The notes: generated by a model not told the origin, from the sequence alone. A stretch of 25,738 nucleotides of DNA from JAVBPB01 sp031549965 (GCA_031549965.1 JAVBPB010000033.1:1-25738); one strand, 5' to 3'. Positions 7,491 to 16,331 are shown, counted from the first letter of the stretch. Numbers and translations are program-made.

Positions 7491-9272
7491 CTATCTCCTT
7501 ATTTCGTTAAGTATTCCATCTAATAAACTAACCCTGTTAAATGGAAGCATAAAATAATAACCATCAGCAGATTCTCCTAATTTTTCTATTATTTCAACTG
7601 CTAAAGTAATTCCTGTCTGTTCTGATTCTTCTCTTGTCATGTTAGGATTATATCTGTTGACAATTTCATCATCAACATTAATACCGTATATTTCATTTTT
7701 AATGAATAAAGCATTTTTATAGCTGATTAAAGGCATTATTCCACACAAAATTTTGGTGTTTGTTTTTTCTTTAATATACTTTATCTTTTCAATATCTTCA
7801 TCAGAAAATATGGGTTGTGTTAAAAAGTACTTTGCCCCTGCTTCTATTTTTTTATGTACACGCTCGATTTCTTTATCTATATATTTTCTTGAGTAGTTTA
7901 AAGCACCTCCAAAACAAATTGGATCTGATTCAAAATGCTCTTTGTTCATTTGATTTATAAAATTCATTAATCTTATGGAATCATAATCAAAAACACTGGT
8001 AGTTGTACTTTTGGTTTCACTTGGTATAGGATCACCAGTTACTATTAGTAAATTTCTAATATCATGTAAATAAGCTCCAAGTATAGTAGAACGCATTGAA
8101 ATCATATTTTTATCTCTACAGCATACATGAGGCATTACAGGTAAAGAAACATCTTTTAATATTTTAGCACTCATTAAAATGGAATCTACTCTTGAGCGTC
8201 CCATAGGTGAATCTGCAAATGTTATCATATCTATGTTCAATTTTTTTAGATTATGGGAATTTTCCATAATTTTATTAGAGTCAGCATTAAAAGGTGGGTC
8301 TAATTCAACTGCAACTACTTTTTTACCCGTCATAAGCTTAGATAAAAATTCATTGTTCAAAACTTCTTTTTTTGTGCTATCTGTTTTAATATTATCTCTA
8401 TATAAAATTTTAATATTATCTTTAGTTATTGATTTATTTATTTTTTTTATATGGTTTGGTGTTGTACCACAGCATCCTCCAAAAATATCAACCCCTAAAT
8501 CTTTCATGTCCTTTAATTTATCTGCGAAATAACTGGCATTATCCTGATATACCATTCGGCTGTACAGATTGTCAGGATATCCTGCATTTGGCATGATGGA
8601 AATATATTTATTTTCTGGAAAAATGATTTTTTTAATCAGTTGATACATGTGTCCAGATCCAACTCCACAGTTAAAACCACATGAATCAATTTCTTGTATT
8701 TTCGAAACCTCATCAAGTATACCTTGTCCGCTTATACCTAAACTGGTATATCCATTTTTATCTAAAGTAAATTGAACAATTATAAATATATCTTTTTTTT
8801 CTTTTATGTATTTTACCAGTTGTTTTATATATTTTAAATCACTGAATGATTCTAATAATACGATCTCTGCCCCTGATTCCATAAATATATCACATATCTC
8901 TTTATATTCTTCTAAAATATTTAAATCTTCTGTTAAAGTATTTTGTCTGATTGGCCCAATGTTAGCGGCAACAAATACTTCTTCTCCTGATACAAGTACA
9001 GATTCTTTTGCTAAATTGTATCCTGATATTATAATTTTTTTTAGTTCTTCTTTATCAATTCCAAGGGATAATGTATTAGCCCCAAAAGTGTTTGTTCTTA
9101 TTAGCTTGGCACCTGCATTTATATATTCTATGTGAATTTTTTTAATAATCTCACTATTATCAATATTTGCCATTTCGGACATTTGATGTGAATTAGTAAT
9201 TTGGTTATAATAAGTACCCATTGCACCATCTGATATTAATTTATATTTTTTTAAGTATTCTCTAATATCCAC
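7491..9272 (-). CDS. Bifunctional homocysteine S-methyltransferase / 5,10-methylenetetrahydrofolate reductase
   Basis: A YitJ-type fusion. The N-terminal half (about 1-285) is a zinc-dependent homocysteine methyltransferase domain with Cys202 and the CC pair Cys267/Cys268. The C-terminal half (about 315-593) is a flavin methylene-THF reductase with AVELDPP (Glu323 aligns with the catalytic Glu of MetF) and the segment LLIVTGDP. It would make the methyl-THF that the following MetH uses. The start is GTG at 9272, with AAGGAG eight bases upstream. It is first in a two-gene operon driven by the promoter at 9310-9338. The role of its own methyltransferase half beside a full MetH is uncertain. Confidence 0.94.
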   Translation of the reverse strand: MDIREYLKKYKLISDGAMGTYYNQITNSHQMSEMANIDNSEIIKKIHIEYINAGAKLIRTNTFGANTLSLGIDKEELKKIIISGYNLAKESVLVSGEEVFVAANIGPIRQNTLTEDLNILEEYKEICDIFMESGAEIVLLESFSDLKYIKQLVKYIKEKKDIFIIVQFTLDKNGYTSLGISGQGILDEVSKIQEIDSCGFNCGVGSGHMYQLIKKIIFPENKYISIMPNAGYPDNLYSRMVYQDNASYFADKLKDMKDLGVDIFGGCCGTTPNHIKKINKSITKDNIKILYRDNIKTDSTKKEVLNNEFLSKLMTGKKVVAVELDPPFNADSNKIMENSHNLKKLNIDMITFADSPMGRSRVDSILMSAKILKDVSLPVMPHVCCRDKNMISMRSTILGAYLHDIRNLLIVTGDPIPSETKSTTTSVFDYDSIRLMNFINQMNKEHFESDPICFGGALNYSRKYIDKEIERVHKKIEAGAKYFLTQPIFSDEDIEKIKYIKEKTNTKILCGIMPLISYKNALFIKNEIYGINVDDEIVNRYNPNMTREESEQTGITLAVEIIEKLGESADGYYFMLPFNRVSLLDGILNEIRR

Positions 9273-9309
9273 TTTATCAGCTCCTTTTTATTACCATTTC
9301 ATGGAGTAT

Positions 9310-9338
9310 AGTATATCACTGTGTCAAATAAATGGCAA
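9310..9338 (-). promoter_or_regulatory. Sigma-A-type promoter of the methionine operon
   Basis: On the minus strand TTGCCA (9338-9333) is 17 bases from TATACT (9315-9310). The predicted transcript starts near 9302, giving a leader of about 30 bases. That leaves no room for a SAM riboswitch or methionine T-box between promoter and the GTG start. A TTGACA a few bases downstream of the -35 has wrong spacing to any -10. Confidence 0.65.
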
Positions 9339-9447
9339 TATTTAGTCTACTAAAATTTTAACAAAAATTACTACGAGCCTTTAAGAATATATACTATTAA
9401 TCTGACAAATACTCTTTTCATAAAATAAATTGATTGGAAGAATTAAA

Positions 9448-10470
9448 ATGCCAGGTTTAATAACACATTATCTATTAGGTTATGATGTACTGGATAAAAT
9501 GAGCTTACAAGCGTATATAAAAATGAAAGAACATCTGCCTCAAAATAATATCAGAAATATAATATTGAAAAATCGAAGTGCATTTAATCTCGGATTGCCA
9601 GGACCTGATATATTTTTTTATCATTTGCCTTCCTTAATTGGAAAGAATACTATTAATATAGGTTCTACTATGCATAGTGAGCGTACAGGTAGATTTTTCA
9701 ATGTTTATATAGATTACATGAATACCCTTGATAAAAGGGAAAAGGAAATTGCAATTTCATATCTTTGTGGCTTTCTATGTCATTATGTATTAGATGCCAC
9801 CGCTCACCCATTTGTTTATTATCATTGTGGTTTTTCTACTACTGGTAAAGATGAAAGCAATATATATGGGGCAATGCACAGGACTTTAGAAACTGATATT
9901 GATACTGTGCTTTTAAAAAAATTAAGAGGGCTTAAGCCCTCTAATTTTAATCAATCTGCAATATTTAAACTTCCCAGAGAAAATATTAGTGCATTATATC
10001 CACTTATGGTAAAGTCTATAAATAAAACCTATGATTTAGATATTACTAAAAATTATTTGAAAAATATTATTCTATCTGCAAGGCAGGAAAGTAAAATTTT
10101 GCAAAATAAAACTGGAAGAAAAAAAGTGGTGCTTTCTTATATAGAAAATAAAACTGTTAAAATTCCAATTATTACAAGCTTAATTCACACTAATAATATC
10201 CCAAATAAAAATGACTGTTTAAATGAATCCCATAAACAGTGGTATCTACCATGGGATAATAAAATAGTTAAAAAAGATTCATTTATTGACCTTTTTAATA
10301 ATTCCTCAAAATCTACTCTTGAATTATTTGATAAATTAAATAATTACCTATATTGGAATTTGGATAAAAATATATTATTAAAATCCATTGGTAATAACTC
10401 TTATTACACTGGCATTGATTGTAATAATAAAGTATTTTTTAAATATCATAAATCCCTTAAAAACTTTTAA
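9448..10470 (+). CDS. Zinc-dependent phospholipase C family protein
   Basis: The only clear plus-strand gene in the window. It shows the clustered metal-ligand motifs of the Zn-dependent PLC / S1-P1-like fold: PGLITHYLLG at the N-terminus, LGLPGPDIFFYHLP, STMHSERTG, FLCHYVLDATAHPFVYYH and MHRTLETDID. There is no signal peptide, so unlike the secreted toxins it is probably cytosolic; substrate unknown. A TTG start six codons upstream is possible, but GGAAG at 9436-9440 sits 7 bases before ATG 9448, so I use that (340 residues). Its TAA stop overlaps the trkH stop by 4 bases in convergent orientation. Downstream of about residue 200 the sequence is Asn/Lys-rich and less conserved-looking. Confidence 0.85.
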   Translation: MPGLITHYLLGYDVLDKMSLQAYIKMKEHLPQNNIRNIILKNRSAFNLGLPGPDIFFYHLPSLIGKNTINIGSTMHSERTGRFFNVYIDYMNTLDKREKEIAISYLCGFLCHYVLDATAHPFVYYHCGFSTTGKDESNIYGAMHRTLETDIDTVLLKKLRGLKPSNFNQSAIFKLPRENISALYPLMVKSINKTYDLDITKNYLKNIILSARQESKILQNKTGRKKVVLSYIENKTVKIPIITSLIHTNNIPNKNDCLNESHKQWYLPWDNKIVKKDSFIDLFNNSSKSTLELFDKLNNYLYWNLDKNILLKSIGNNSYYTGIDCNNKVFFKYHKSLKNF

Positions 10471-11909
10471 GCTTTTTTCCATGAGCTAGGCCAAAGAAAT
10501 ATTAATATTGGAAAAACTTCCAGTCTTCCTATTAGCATACAAATTGAAAGAATAATCTTACTAAAAGGTGAAAAAAACGAAAAATTTCCTACTGGTCCAA
10601 CCATATCAAGCCCAGGTCCTATATTACTTATTGAAGATAATACTGCTGTAAAAGTAGTTTCAAAACTATAATTTTCCAAGGAAATTAAGAGTACTGCCAA
10701 TCCCATTATAATAAAATACGCAAAACAAAATACACCAACGTTTATTATTTTATCATCTGTAACAGCCCTGCCCTCTACTTTCACAGAAATTACTGAACGT
10801 GGATGGGTAATTTGTTTAATTGTTTTAAACACAGCTTTTATCATTAATAAGATTCTTATTTGTTTTATACCACCGCTGGTAGATCCACCGCAGCTTCCTG
10901 CAAACATTAATCCTACTATAATTATTTTACTAAATGTAGGCCAGGTATTGTAATCTGTTGTAGCATAGCCTGTTGTAGTAACAACCGAGGCTACATGAAA
11001 AACAGAATATCTAAGTCCCTGCCAAAATGAGCCATAAATCTTAGTAATATTTAATGCTATAAGAATCATTGCTAAAGCTACCACACCAATAAAGAACTTT
11101 AACTCGTCATTATGTTTTATTTCTTTAAAATTCTTTCTTAAAATATTAAAATATATTGTAAAATTAATACTAAAAATCAGCATAAAAACGGTAAGAATTA
11201 TTTCTATGGCAACACTGTTATATGCACCTATACTAGCATTTGTAATACCAAATCCACCAGTTCCTGCTGTTCCAAGTGCGTGTACCACGGCATCATATAA
11301 AGGCATTCCAGCTAATAATAAGCAAATTGCACATAAAACAGTCAAAACACTATATATTGTGTATAATATCTTTGATGTATCTTTTATTTTAGGTACTAAT
11401 TTGGTTGGAGATAAACCAGTACTTTCTGTTCTTAAAAGGTGCTGGGTAGTACCGCTCATTGAAGGAATCAGTGCAAGGAAGAAAACTAATACTCCCATTC
11501 CTCCAAACCAATGTGTAAAGCTTCTCCAAAATAATATTCCCTTTGGCAATGCTTCCACGTCAGTTAATATACTAGAACCTGTAGTTGTAAAACCTGACAT
11601 ACTTTCAAAAAATGCATCTACAAAGCTTGGAATTGCACCACTTATATAAAATGGAATCGAACCAAATAAAGCCATAAGTATCCAAGCTAATGTTACAATC
11701 ATTACCCCATCTCTGGGAAACATTTTTACCTTTTCTGGCTTTAAAAAAGTAAATAAAAAACCGCAAAGTAAAAGAATTACAATAGTAATTAAAAATGATG
11801 TAGCATCTTTTTCCCTATATATTAATGATACTAATAATGACGGAATCATTAATGCCGCTTCTAGTACTAATACCTTTCCTAAAATATGAAAAACCAATTT
11901 ATAATTCAT
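10467..11909 (-). CDS. trkH: TrkH-family potassium uptake channel subunit
   Basis: Integral-membrane K+ transporter of the Trk/Ktr/HKT superfamily; it conducts K+ when gated by TrkA. The four pore-loop repeats are visible: SGFTTTGSS, GTAGTGGFG, VVTTTGYATTD and SNIGPGLD, each with its filter glycine, separated by hydrophobic helices. The 480 residues are normal. The end is GRLEVFPILIFLWPSSWKK, a typical TrkH C-terminus. The ribosome site before ATG 11909 is weak (AAGAAG). It lies 50 bases after trkA in the same direction, so the two are probably co-transcribed. The stop codon shares TTAA with the convergent plus-strand gene. Confidence 0.95.
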   Translation of the reverse strand: MNYKLVFHILGKVLVLEAALMIPSLLVSLIYREKDATSFLITIVILLLCGFLFTFLKPEKVKMFPRDGVMIVTLAWILMALFGSIPFYISGAIPSFVDAFFESMSGFTTTGSSILTDVEALPKGILFWRSFTHWFGGMGVLVFFLALIPSMSGTTQHLLRTESTGLSPTKLVPKIKDTSKILYTIYSVLTVLCAICLLLAGMPLYDAVVHALGTAGTGGFGITNASIGAYNSVAIEIILTVFMLIFSINFTIYFNILRKNFKEIKHNDELKFFIGVVALAMILIALNITKIYGSFWQGLRYSVFHVASVVTTTGYATTDYNTWPTFSKIIIVGLMFAGSCGGSTSGGIKQIRILLMIKAVFKTIKQITHPRSVISVKVEGRAVTDDKIINVGVFCFAYFIIMGLAVLLISLENYSFETTFTAVLSSISNIGPGLDMVGPVGNFSFFSPFSKIILSICMLIGRLEVFPILIFLWPSSWKKA

Positions 11910-11959
11910 AAATATCTTCTTTCTAGTTAATAGCCAATATATGACTCAACTTTTTAAAT

Positions 11960-13318
11960 TTATATCACTATGTTATTTAATTCATTAATCATATGATCGC
12001 TTTTTGTAATTACAAAGACTCTATCCCCATTTTGAATCATCTCATTACCATGTGGAATAATTACTTCGTTACGATGTACAATACATGTAATTAATAAGTC
12101 AGATTTTAGTTTAAGTGATTTAATTGGAATATTGGTAATATTTGTAGTTTCATTAGCAATAAAGCTAAGTACTTCCGCATTTCCATCCACTATTTTATGA
12201 AGAGTTTCTACCGCACTTCCTGCTGAGTTTTGCAATCCTCTTACATAACCAATTATATAACTTACTGTAGTCATCTTAGGACTAATTATGCTATCTAATC
12301 CCAGCTTATCAATAACCCTTGGGAAATTAACTCTCGTAGTCTTTGCAATAACCTTATGGACACCTTGTTCTACTGCATACATTGCCGTGATGAGGTTCTC
12401 TTCATCTCTTCCAGTCATTGCTACAAAGGCATCTATTTCCTCCATATTTTCTGCTTCCAATAAATCTTGATCTGTTCCATCTCCATGTATAATCATAGCC
12501 TCTGGAAGTGTTTCAGACAAAATTTCACATTTATTTTGATCTATTTCAATTATCTTAACGCTCATTCCAAAATTAGAAACAATCTTTGTAAGGTAGTAAG
12601 ACATTCTTCCACCACCAGTAATCAACACAGAATTAATTCTTTGTACATATCTGTCCAATTCTTTAAAAAAATTGATTACTCCTGTCAACTGTCCCATTAC
12701 ATATACTCTATCATCTTCTTCAAATGTAAAATCACCTCGTGGTATATAAACTTCTCCGTCCCTTTCAACGGCAGCAATTAATACATTTTGGGGAAGTTTA
12801 ATACCTGGCTTTGATACCTTGGTTCCTACTATTTTGTCATCAGCCATTACCCTAAATTCAACCATTCTTACTTTTCCATTAACAAAATGCTCTATGTTCA
12901 TAGCTGCTGGAAATTGAAGTATATTAGCTATTTCTTGTGCACAGCTTCTTTCAGGATTAATAACCATATCAATTCCCATTTCTTTTCTAAGTACAGTAAA
13001 TTCTTCATAATATTCAGGATCTCTAATTCTTGCTATTGTTTTTACAGCTCCTAGCTTTTTTGCTATAAAACAGCATATCATATTCATTTCATCCCTTGAG
13101 GTAGCTGCAATTACTACATCACATTCCGAAACACCTGCTTCTATTAATACGTTAGCACTGGCACCATTACCCTTAACGCACATAACATCTAAAGTTTCAT
13201 CTGCTCTTTTTAGAGCTTCGATATTCTTATCAATAATTGTAATATTATGTTCTTCTTTGGACAAATGTTCAGCCAGTGTATATCCAACCTTACCATCCCC
13301 AACAATTATAATATTCAT
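11960..13318 (-). CDS. trkA: Trk potassium transport regulatory subunit TrkA
   Basis: Peripheral cytoplasmic gating ring of the K+ channel. There are two tandem RCK halves: an N-terminal Rossmann domain starting MNIIIVGDGKVGYTLAEHL and a second starting SVLITGGGRMSYYLTKIV near residue 230, each followed by a TrkA-C subdomain. The first has the intact GxGxxG nucleotide motif; the second is GGGRMS, with Ser where the last Gly is expected, so the two halves may bind nucleotide differently. The 452 residues match the family. ATG is preceded by AAGGAG ten bases upstream. trkH follows. Confidence 0.95.
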   Translation of the reverse strand: MNIIIVGDGKVGYTLAEHLSKEEHNITIIDKNIEALKRADETLDVMCVKGNGASANVLIEAGVSECDVVIAATSRDEMNMICCFIAKKLGAVKTIARIRDPEYYEEFTVLRKEMGIDMVINPERSCAQEIANILQFPAAMNIEHFVNGKVRMVEFRVMADDKIVGTKVSKPGIKLPQNVLIAAVERDGEVYIPRGDFTFEEDDRVYVMGQLTGVINFFKELDRYVQRINSVLITGGGRMSYYLTKIVSNFGMSVKIIEIDQNKCEILSETLPEAMIIHGDGTDQDLLEAENMEEIDAFVAMTGRDEENLITAMYAVEQGVHKVIAKTTRVNFPRVIDKLGLDSIISPKMTTVSYIIGYVRGLQNSAGSAVETLHKIVDGNAEVLSFIANETTNITNIPIKSLKLKSDLLITCIVHRNEVIIPHGNEMIQNGDRVFVITKSDHMINELNNIVI

Positions 13319-13382
13319 TGCTACTACACTCCTTGGAATTTTAATATTTTATTTGACTGTTTATTAATATACATATACACCT

Positions 13383-13424
13383 AAAAAAGCTTACCTTAAA
13401 AATCTTAATTAGGCAAGCTCTTTT
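13383..13424 (-). terminator. Rho-independent terminator after the lipoprotein gene
   Basis: On the minus strand AGCTTGCCT (13419-13411) pairs with AGGTAAGCT (13396-13388) with one G-U pair and a 14-base loop, followed by a run of six T residues (13388-13383). It lies about 50 bases beyond the lipoprotein stop codon and would separate that gene from trkA. Confidence 0.7.
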
Positions 13425-13476
13425 AAGTATAAACATAACCTAAAATGATTATTAATATACTGTATTCGTTATTTAA

Positions 13477-14343
13477 TTATTTGTTAATTGCATCTTTAGC
13501 TTCTTGTGGGATTTCGAAATCAGTAGCACTGTTAACATTTTTATATGTCATTTCCAGTAAACATTTGCTTATTGTGATATTACCTAATTGAGATAATTCT
13601 TCACTTTCTAATTCTCCACTTTCATAAATATTACTCATTATAGATTGCATCATACCAGCCATATCGGCTGTCATTTTTACTGGTATTTTATTCTCATTAT
13701 CAATCCATATTGCTATATTTAAATCTTCTAATTCATCAAATAAGTTTGCTGGAACTTCTGACATATCAAGATTATCCATTGCTCCAGTTTTTTCTACAAA
13801 ATCCTTTAATGACTGTCCAGTGATAGTGCCTTCCAGTTTAGTAGCTTCTTTACCATTAATTTCTTCAGTTCCTACAACTTTAAAGCTGTCAACATTACTT
13901 AAATATACATCAAATCCTGCGTCCGAACTGTATTGTTCTTTCATTTTACTAATCATACTATCATCTAATTCTTCAGCAGCCCATCCGTCTAAATTAGTAA
14001 AAGCATAAAATTTGCTATCTACTTCACCAAGATAAACTTGTGTCTCAATGTTTCCAAGACCTGCCATATCCATATTCATATCAACTTTAGCCTTATATGG
14101 ATCCGAAAATACAGACATATTTTGTTCAGACTTAATAGTCATACTTAATCCTGAAGTGGTCATTTCCATTTCGATATTGGTAACACTATCCATATTCTTG
14201 ATTTGAGCACTATTTTGAAGAATAAGTTTAATTATATCTTTTGGTTCTGATGGCATCTTATTTGCATCACAAGCAGTAATACTGCCAATCACTAGTATCA
14301 TTACCATTATTAGTGATAATATTTTAAATAGCTTTTTTTGCAT
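13477..14343 (-). CDS. Secreted lipoprotein, DUF6612-like
   Basis: Predicted surface lipoprotein of unknown function. The N-terminus has a basic MQKK, a hydrophobic core and the lipobox ITAC, giving an acylated Cys25. The mature part alternates beta-strand-like segments (NIEMEMTTSGLSMTIKSEQN and similar), the pattern of LolA/LppX-like folds that bind hydrophobic ligands. I recognise it as resembling the DUF6612 group of Firmicutes lipoproteins, from memory only. It has its own promoter (14379-14407), a good AAAGGAGA ribosome site and a terminator after it, so it is probably monocistronic. Confidence 0.8.
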   Translation of the reverse strand: MQKKLFKILSLIMVMILVIGSITACDANKMPSEPKDIIKLILQNSAQIKNMDSVTNIEMEMTTSGLSMTIKSEQNMSVFSDPYKAKVDMNMDMAGLGNIETQVYLGEVDSKFYAFTNLDGWAAEELDDSMISKMKEQYSSDAGFDVYLSNVDSFKVVGTEEINGKEATKLEGTITGQSLKDFVEKTGAMDNLDMSEVPANLFDELEDLNIAIWIDNENKIPVKMTADMAGMMQSIMSNIYESGELESEELSQLGNITISKCLLEMTYKNVNSATDFEIPQEAKDAINK

Positions 14344-14378
14344 AAATATCTCCTTTCGATATATATAATCACCACTTT

Positions 14379-14407
14379 AGTATATCAAAGAAGTTACATC
14401 TATACAA
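14379..14407 (-). promoter_or_regulatory. Promoter of the lipoprotein gene
   Basis: On the minus strand TTGTAT (14407-14402) is 17 bases from TATACT (14384-14379). The predicted leader is short, about 30 bases, with AAGGAG before the ATG at 14343. Confidence 0.55.
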
Positions 14408-14442
14408 TGTATTAATTCACAAAAAGCCATAGGTATATAGTC

Positions 14443-15447
14443 TTATATCTCAACGTTTTCTACAAATATTTTAGGATTTTTTAATAGGTCTAATTCTTTT
14501 TTACTTCCATCTAAAAGCCTTACAATTGGTTTTGTTGGATCATTTTCGTTTTGTCTTAAAATAATTCCCTTTTCGCCTGTACTTAATTTTACCATAACAC
14601 CATTTGGGTATACTGTAATACTCTTCATAAAGCATTGTATAACTTCTAATGAATATTTTCCTCCAGCCATGCTGCAAACTTGCTTATATGCCTGATCCGG
14701 ACGCATTGGAGCGTGATCCTTTGACCAATAACCGTTTAGAAGACTTTCGTACATATCTACAATAGACATCATTTCAGCCCCAGCAAAAACTTCATCTACT
14801 GCAACTCCTCTTGGGAAACCTGATGCATCCCTATATTCATGATGATTATAAACTGTTGAAGTAAGCTTCGCACTTAGTCTTCTCTCCTCTTTAATATATC
14901 TAAATGCTTCTTCTGTATGTTTTTTATTAACCAAATCGTCATTTTGGTTTTTAAGTTTAATATCATGAAGAATTCCTGCAAGACCTAATTCTTCAATTAC
15001 GTCCAAATTATAACCTTGAGTAATGCTCATTGCTACTGTATATACACACACATTAAATGCATGCAATACTCTTTCATCTTCAATTGCAAATGTGTTTACT
15101 AAACTTAATGGTCTGGTTGCTGACCGTACTTCTTCTGATATTTGTTTTACAACCTCTTTTAAATCTCCAAGATCAAATTCTTTTCCTTTATCAGAATTTA
15201 CAAACATTGCATTAATTTGGTTAAATGCAAATGCTTTCGTCTCGTCAGTAATAACTTCAATTGCATCAATATCATCAAAATTTGCATCGTCTACATAAAC
15301 TGTTAATACTCCGATTCCTTTTAAACGATTTATAAATTTTTCCGATAAAACAGCTCCTTTTGGTAATAATATTCTGCCATCAAACATTCTGATTGGAGAG
15401 CTTAAAGCTTCCCCGATTTTCAAATTACGAATTCCAACTAATTTCAT
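14443..15447 (-). CDS. HD-GYP-related phosphohydrolase with altered signature
   Basis: Resembles HD-GYP proteins, which hydrolyse cyclic di-GMP. An N-terminal domain (1-60) with IRNLKIGEALSSPI is typical of these proteins. The predicted metal ligands are all present: His129, His161-Asp162, His177, His202-His203 and Asp231. But the signatures differ: HDIGK is HDIKL, and the GYP triplet is GFP (210-212) in HHEYRDASGFPRG. So it may still bind metals yet have changed substrate use; classic c-di-GMP hydrolysis is not assured. A C-terminal beta domain (about 270-334) follows. The ATG has an AAGAGG site 8 bases upstream, and a promoter lies at 15535-15563. Confidence 0.85.
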   Translation of the reverse strand: MKLVGIRNLKIGEALSSPIRMFDGRILLPKGAVLSEKFINRLKGIGVLTVYVDDANFDDIDAIEVITDETKAFAFNQINAMFVNSDKGKEFDLGDLKEVVKQISEEVRSATRPLSLVNTFAIEDERVLHAFNVCVYTVAMSITQGYNLDVIEELGLAGILHDIKLKNQNDDLVNKKHTEEAFRYIKEERRLSAKLTSTVYNHHEYRDASGFPRGVAVDEVFAGAEMMSIVDMYESLLNGYWSKDHAPMRPDQAYKQVCSMAGGKYSLEVIQCFMKSITVYPNGVMVKLSTGEKGIILRQNENDPTKPIVRLLDGSKKELDLLKNPKIFVENVEI

Positions 15448-15534
15448 AGACCTAACCTCTTTCGTTTATAATTATTTGATTGATATATGTTATAATTAAT
15501 GCTTGTACCTTTTGATGCATTATGAATAAAATAT

Positions 15535-15563
15535 ATTATAATACATTCTGAAATATAAATCAA
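15535..15563 (-). promoter_or_regulatory. Promoter of the HD-GYP-related gene
   Basis: On the minus strand TTGATT (15563-15558) is 17 bases from a perfect TATAAT (15540-15535). It leaves a leader of about 80 bases before ATG 15447, in which I see no recognisable riboswitch. Confidence 0.6.
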
Positions 15564-15634
15564 TAGGTATATAGGACTTATTTACTAGTTTTTTATAAAA
15601 AAGTTACAATTCACTCCTTGTTTAGATTGGTCTC

Positions 15635-15658
15635 GAAAAAGTCCTTAATGTAGGTTGT
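15635..15658. repeat. Solo terminus of the palindromic repeat element
   Basis: GAAAAAGTCCTT at 15635-15646 followed by AATGTAGGTTGT at 15647-15658 matches the outer 24 bases of the element copy at 24-176 read in reverse, with two differences. Neither the 38-base arm nor the core follows; the YigZ stop codon begins 8 bases further on. It is either a deletion remnant or a chance match; the extended identity favours a remnant. Confidence 0.5.
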
Positions 15659-15665
15659 TCATTTA

Positions 15666-16331
15666 TTAAATATTATCATCTTCAAATGTAATTATATCAT
15701 TATCAAGTTGTGCAAAATGTATCCAATTTTGTTCTTCTATTGTAGCTTTAGCACTAGTCAAGTCTGTTATTTCATTTTTTAATTTAGTTATATTTTCGCT
15801 AGTTACTAATACATGGAGTATTACTATATCTAAATATTGAATTTTTAAAATATTTATGTTTAACTTGGATGTTATATATTGAATTTTTCCAATGTAATTG
15901 TAGTCTGTCTCAATTTTTACTTTTAGTCCATAAAGTTTATTAATTATAGTGCATTCTTTTAGTGCTTCCTGAGTTGCCTTTGAATATGCTCTTATTAGGC
16001 CACCTGTTCCAAGAAGAGTTCCTCCAAAATATCTTGTTACAATTGCTAAAACATTATGTAATTCTTCGCCTAAAAGTACATCTAGTATGGGTCTTCCTGC
16101 GGTTTTTGCTGGCTCTTTGTCATCACTGCATTTTTGTATTTCGTTATTAGGTCCAATAATATATGCAAAACAGTTGTGGGCTGCATCCCAGTTTTTCTTT
16201 TTTATTTGATTTATTATTTCAATTGCTTCTTCTTCTGTGTTAACATTCATAATACTGCCGATAAATCTTGATTTTTTCTCAACAATTTCTTTTGTGCCAC
16301 CCATGTATACGCATTTGTGAATGTCTGACAT
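15666..16331 (-). CDS. YigZ/IMPACT family protein
   Basis: Member of the widely conserved YigZ (UPF0029/IMPACT) family; bacterial function is not settled, with links to translation suggested from the eukaryotic relative. The N-terminal domain (1-125) has the diagnostic blocks KKSRFIGSI, WDAAHNCFAYIIG, SDDKEPAKTAGRPILDVL and VTRYFGGTLLGTGGLIRAYS. A less conserved ferredoxin-like C-terminal domain (about 140-205) follows. The 221 residues are normal. A strong AAAGGAG site precedes ATG 16331. The solo repeat end lies just after its stop codon and an 86-base inverted repeat lies upstream. Confidence 0.93.
   Translation of the reverse strand: MSDIHKCVYMGGTKEIVEKKSRFIGSIMNVNTEEEAIEIINQIKKKNWDAAHNCFAYIIGPNNEIQKCSDDKEPAKTAGRPILDVLLGEELHNVLAIVTRYFGGTLLGTGGLIRAYSKATQEALKECTIINKLYGLKVKIETDYNYIGKIQYITSKLNINILKIQYLDIVILHVLVTSENITKLKNEITDLTSAKATIEEQNWIHFAQLDNDIITFEDDNI

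Noticed and set aside
9316..9332. TTGACA just inside the methionine promoter as an alternative -35
   Set aside because: The nearest TATACT boxes are 6 and 11 bases away, not 16-18; TTGCCA with a 17-base spacer fits better.
14400..14442. Possible terminator after the HD-GYP-related gene
   Set aside because: Only a short, poorly paired AT-rich stem near a TTTTTG run; too weak to call.
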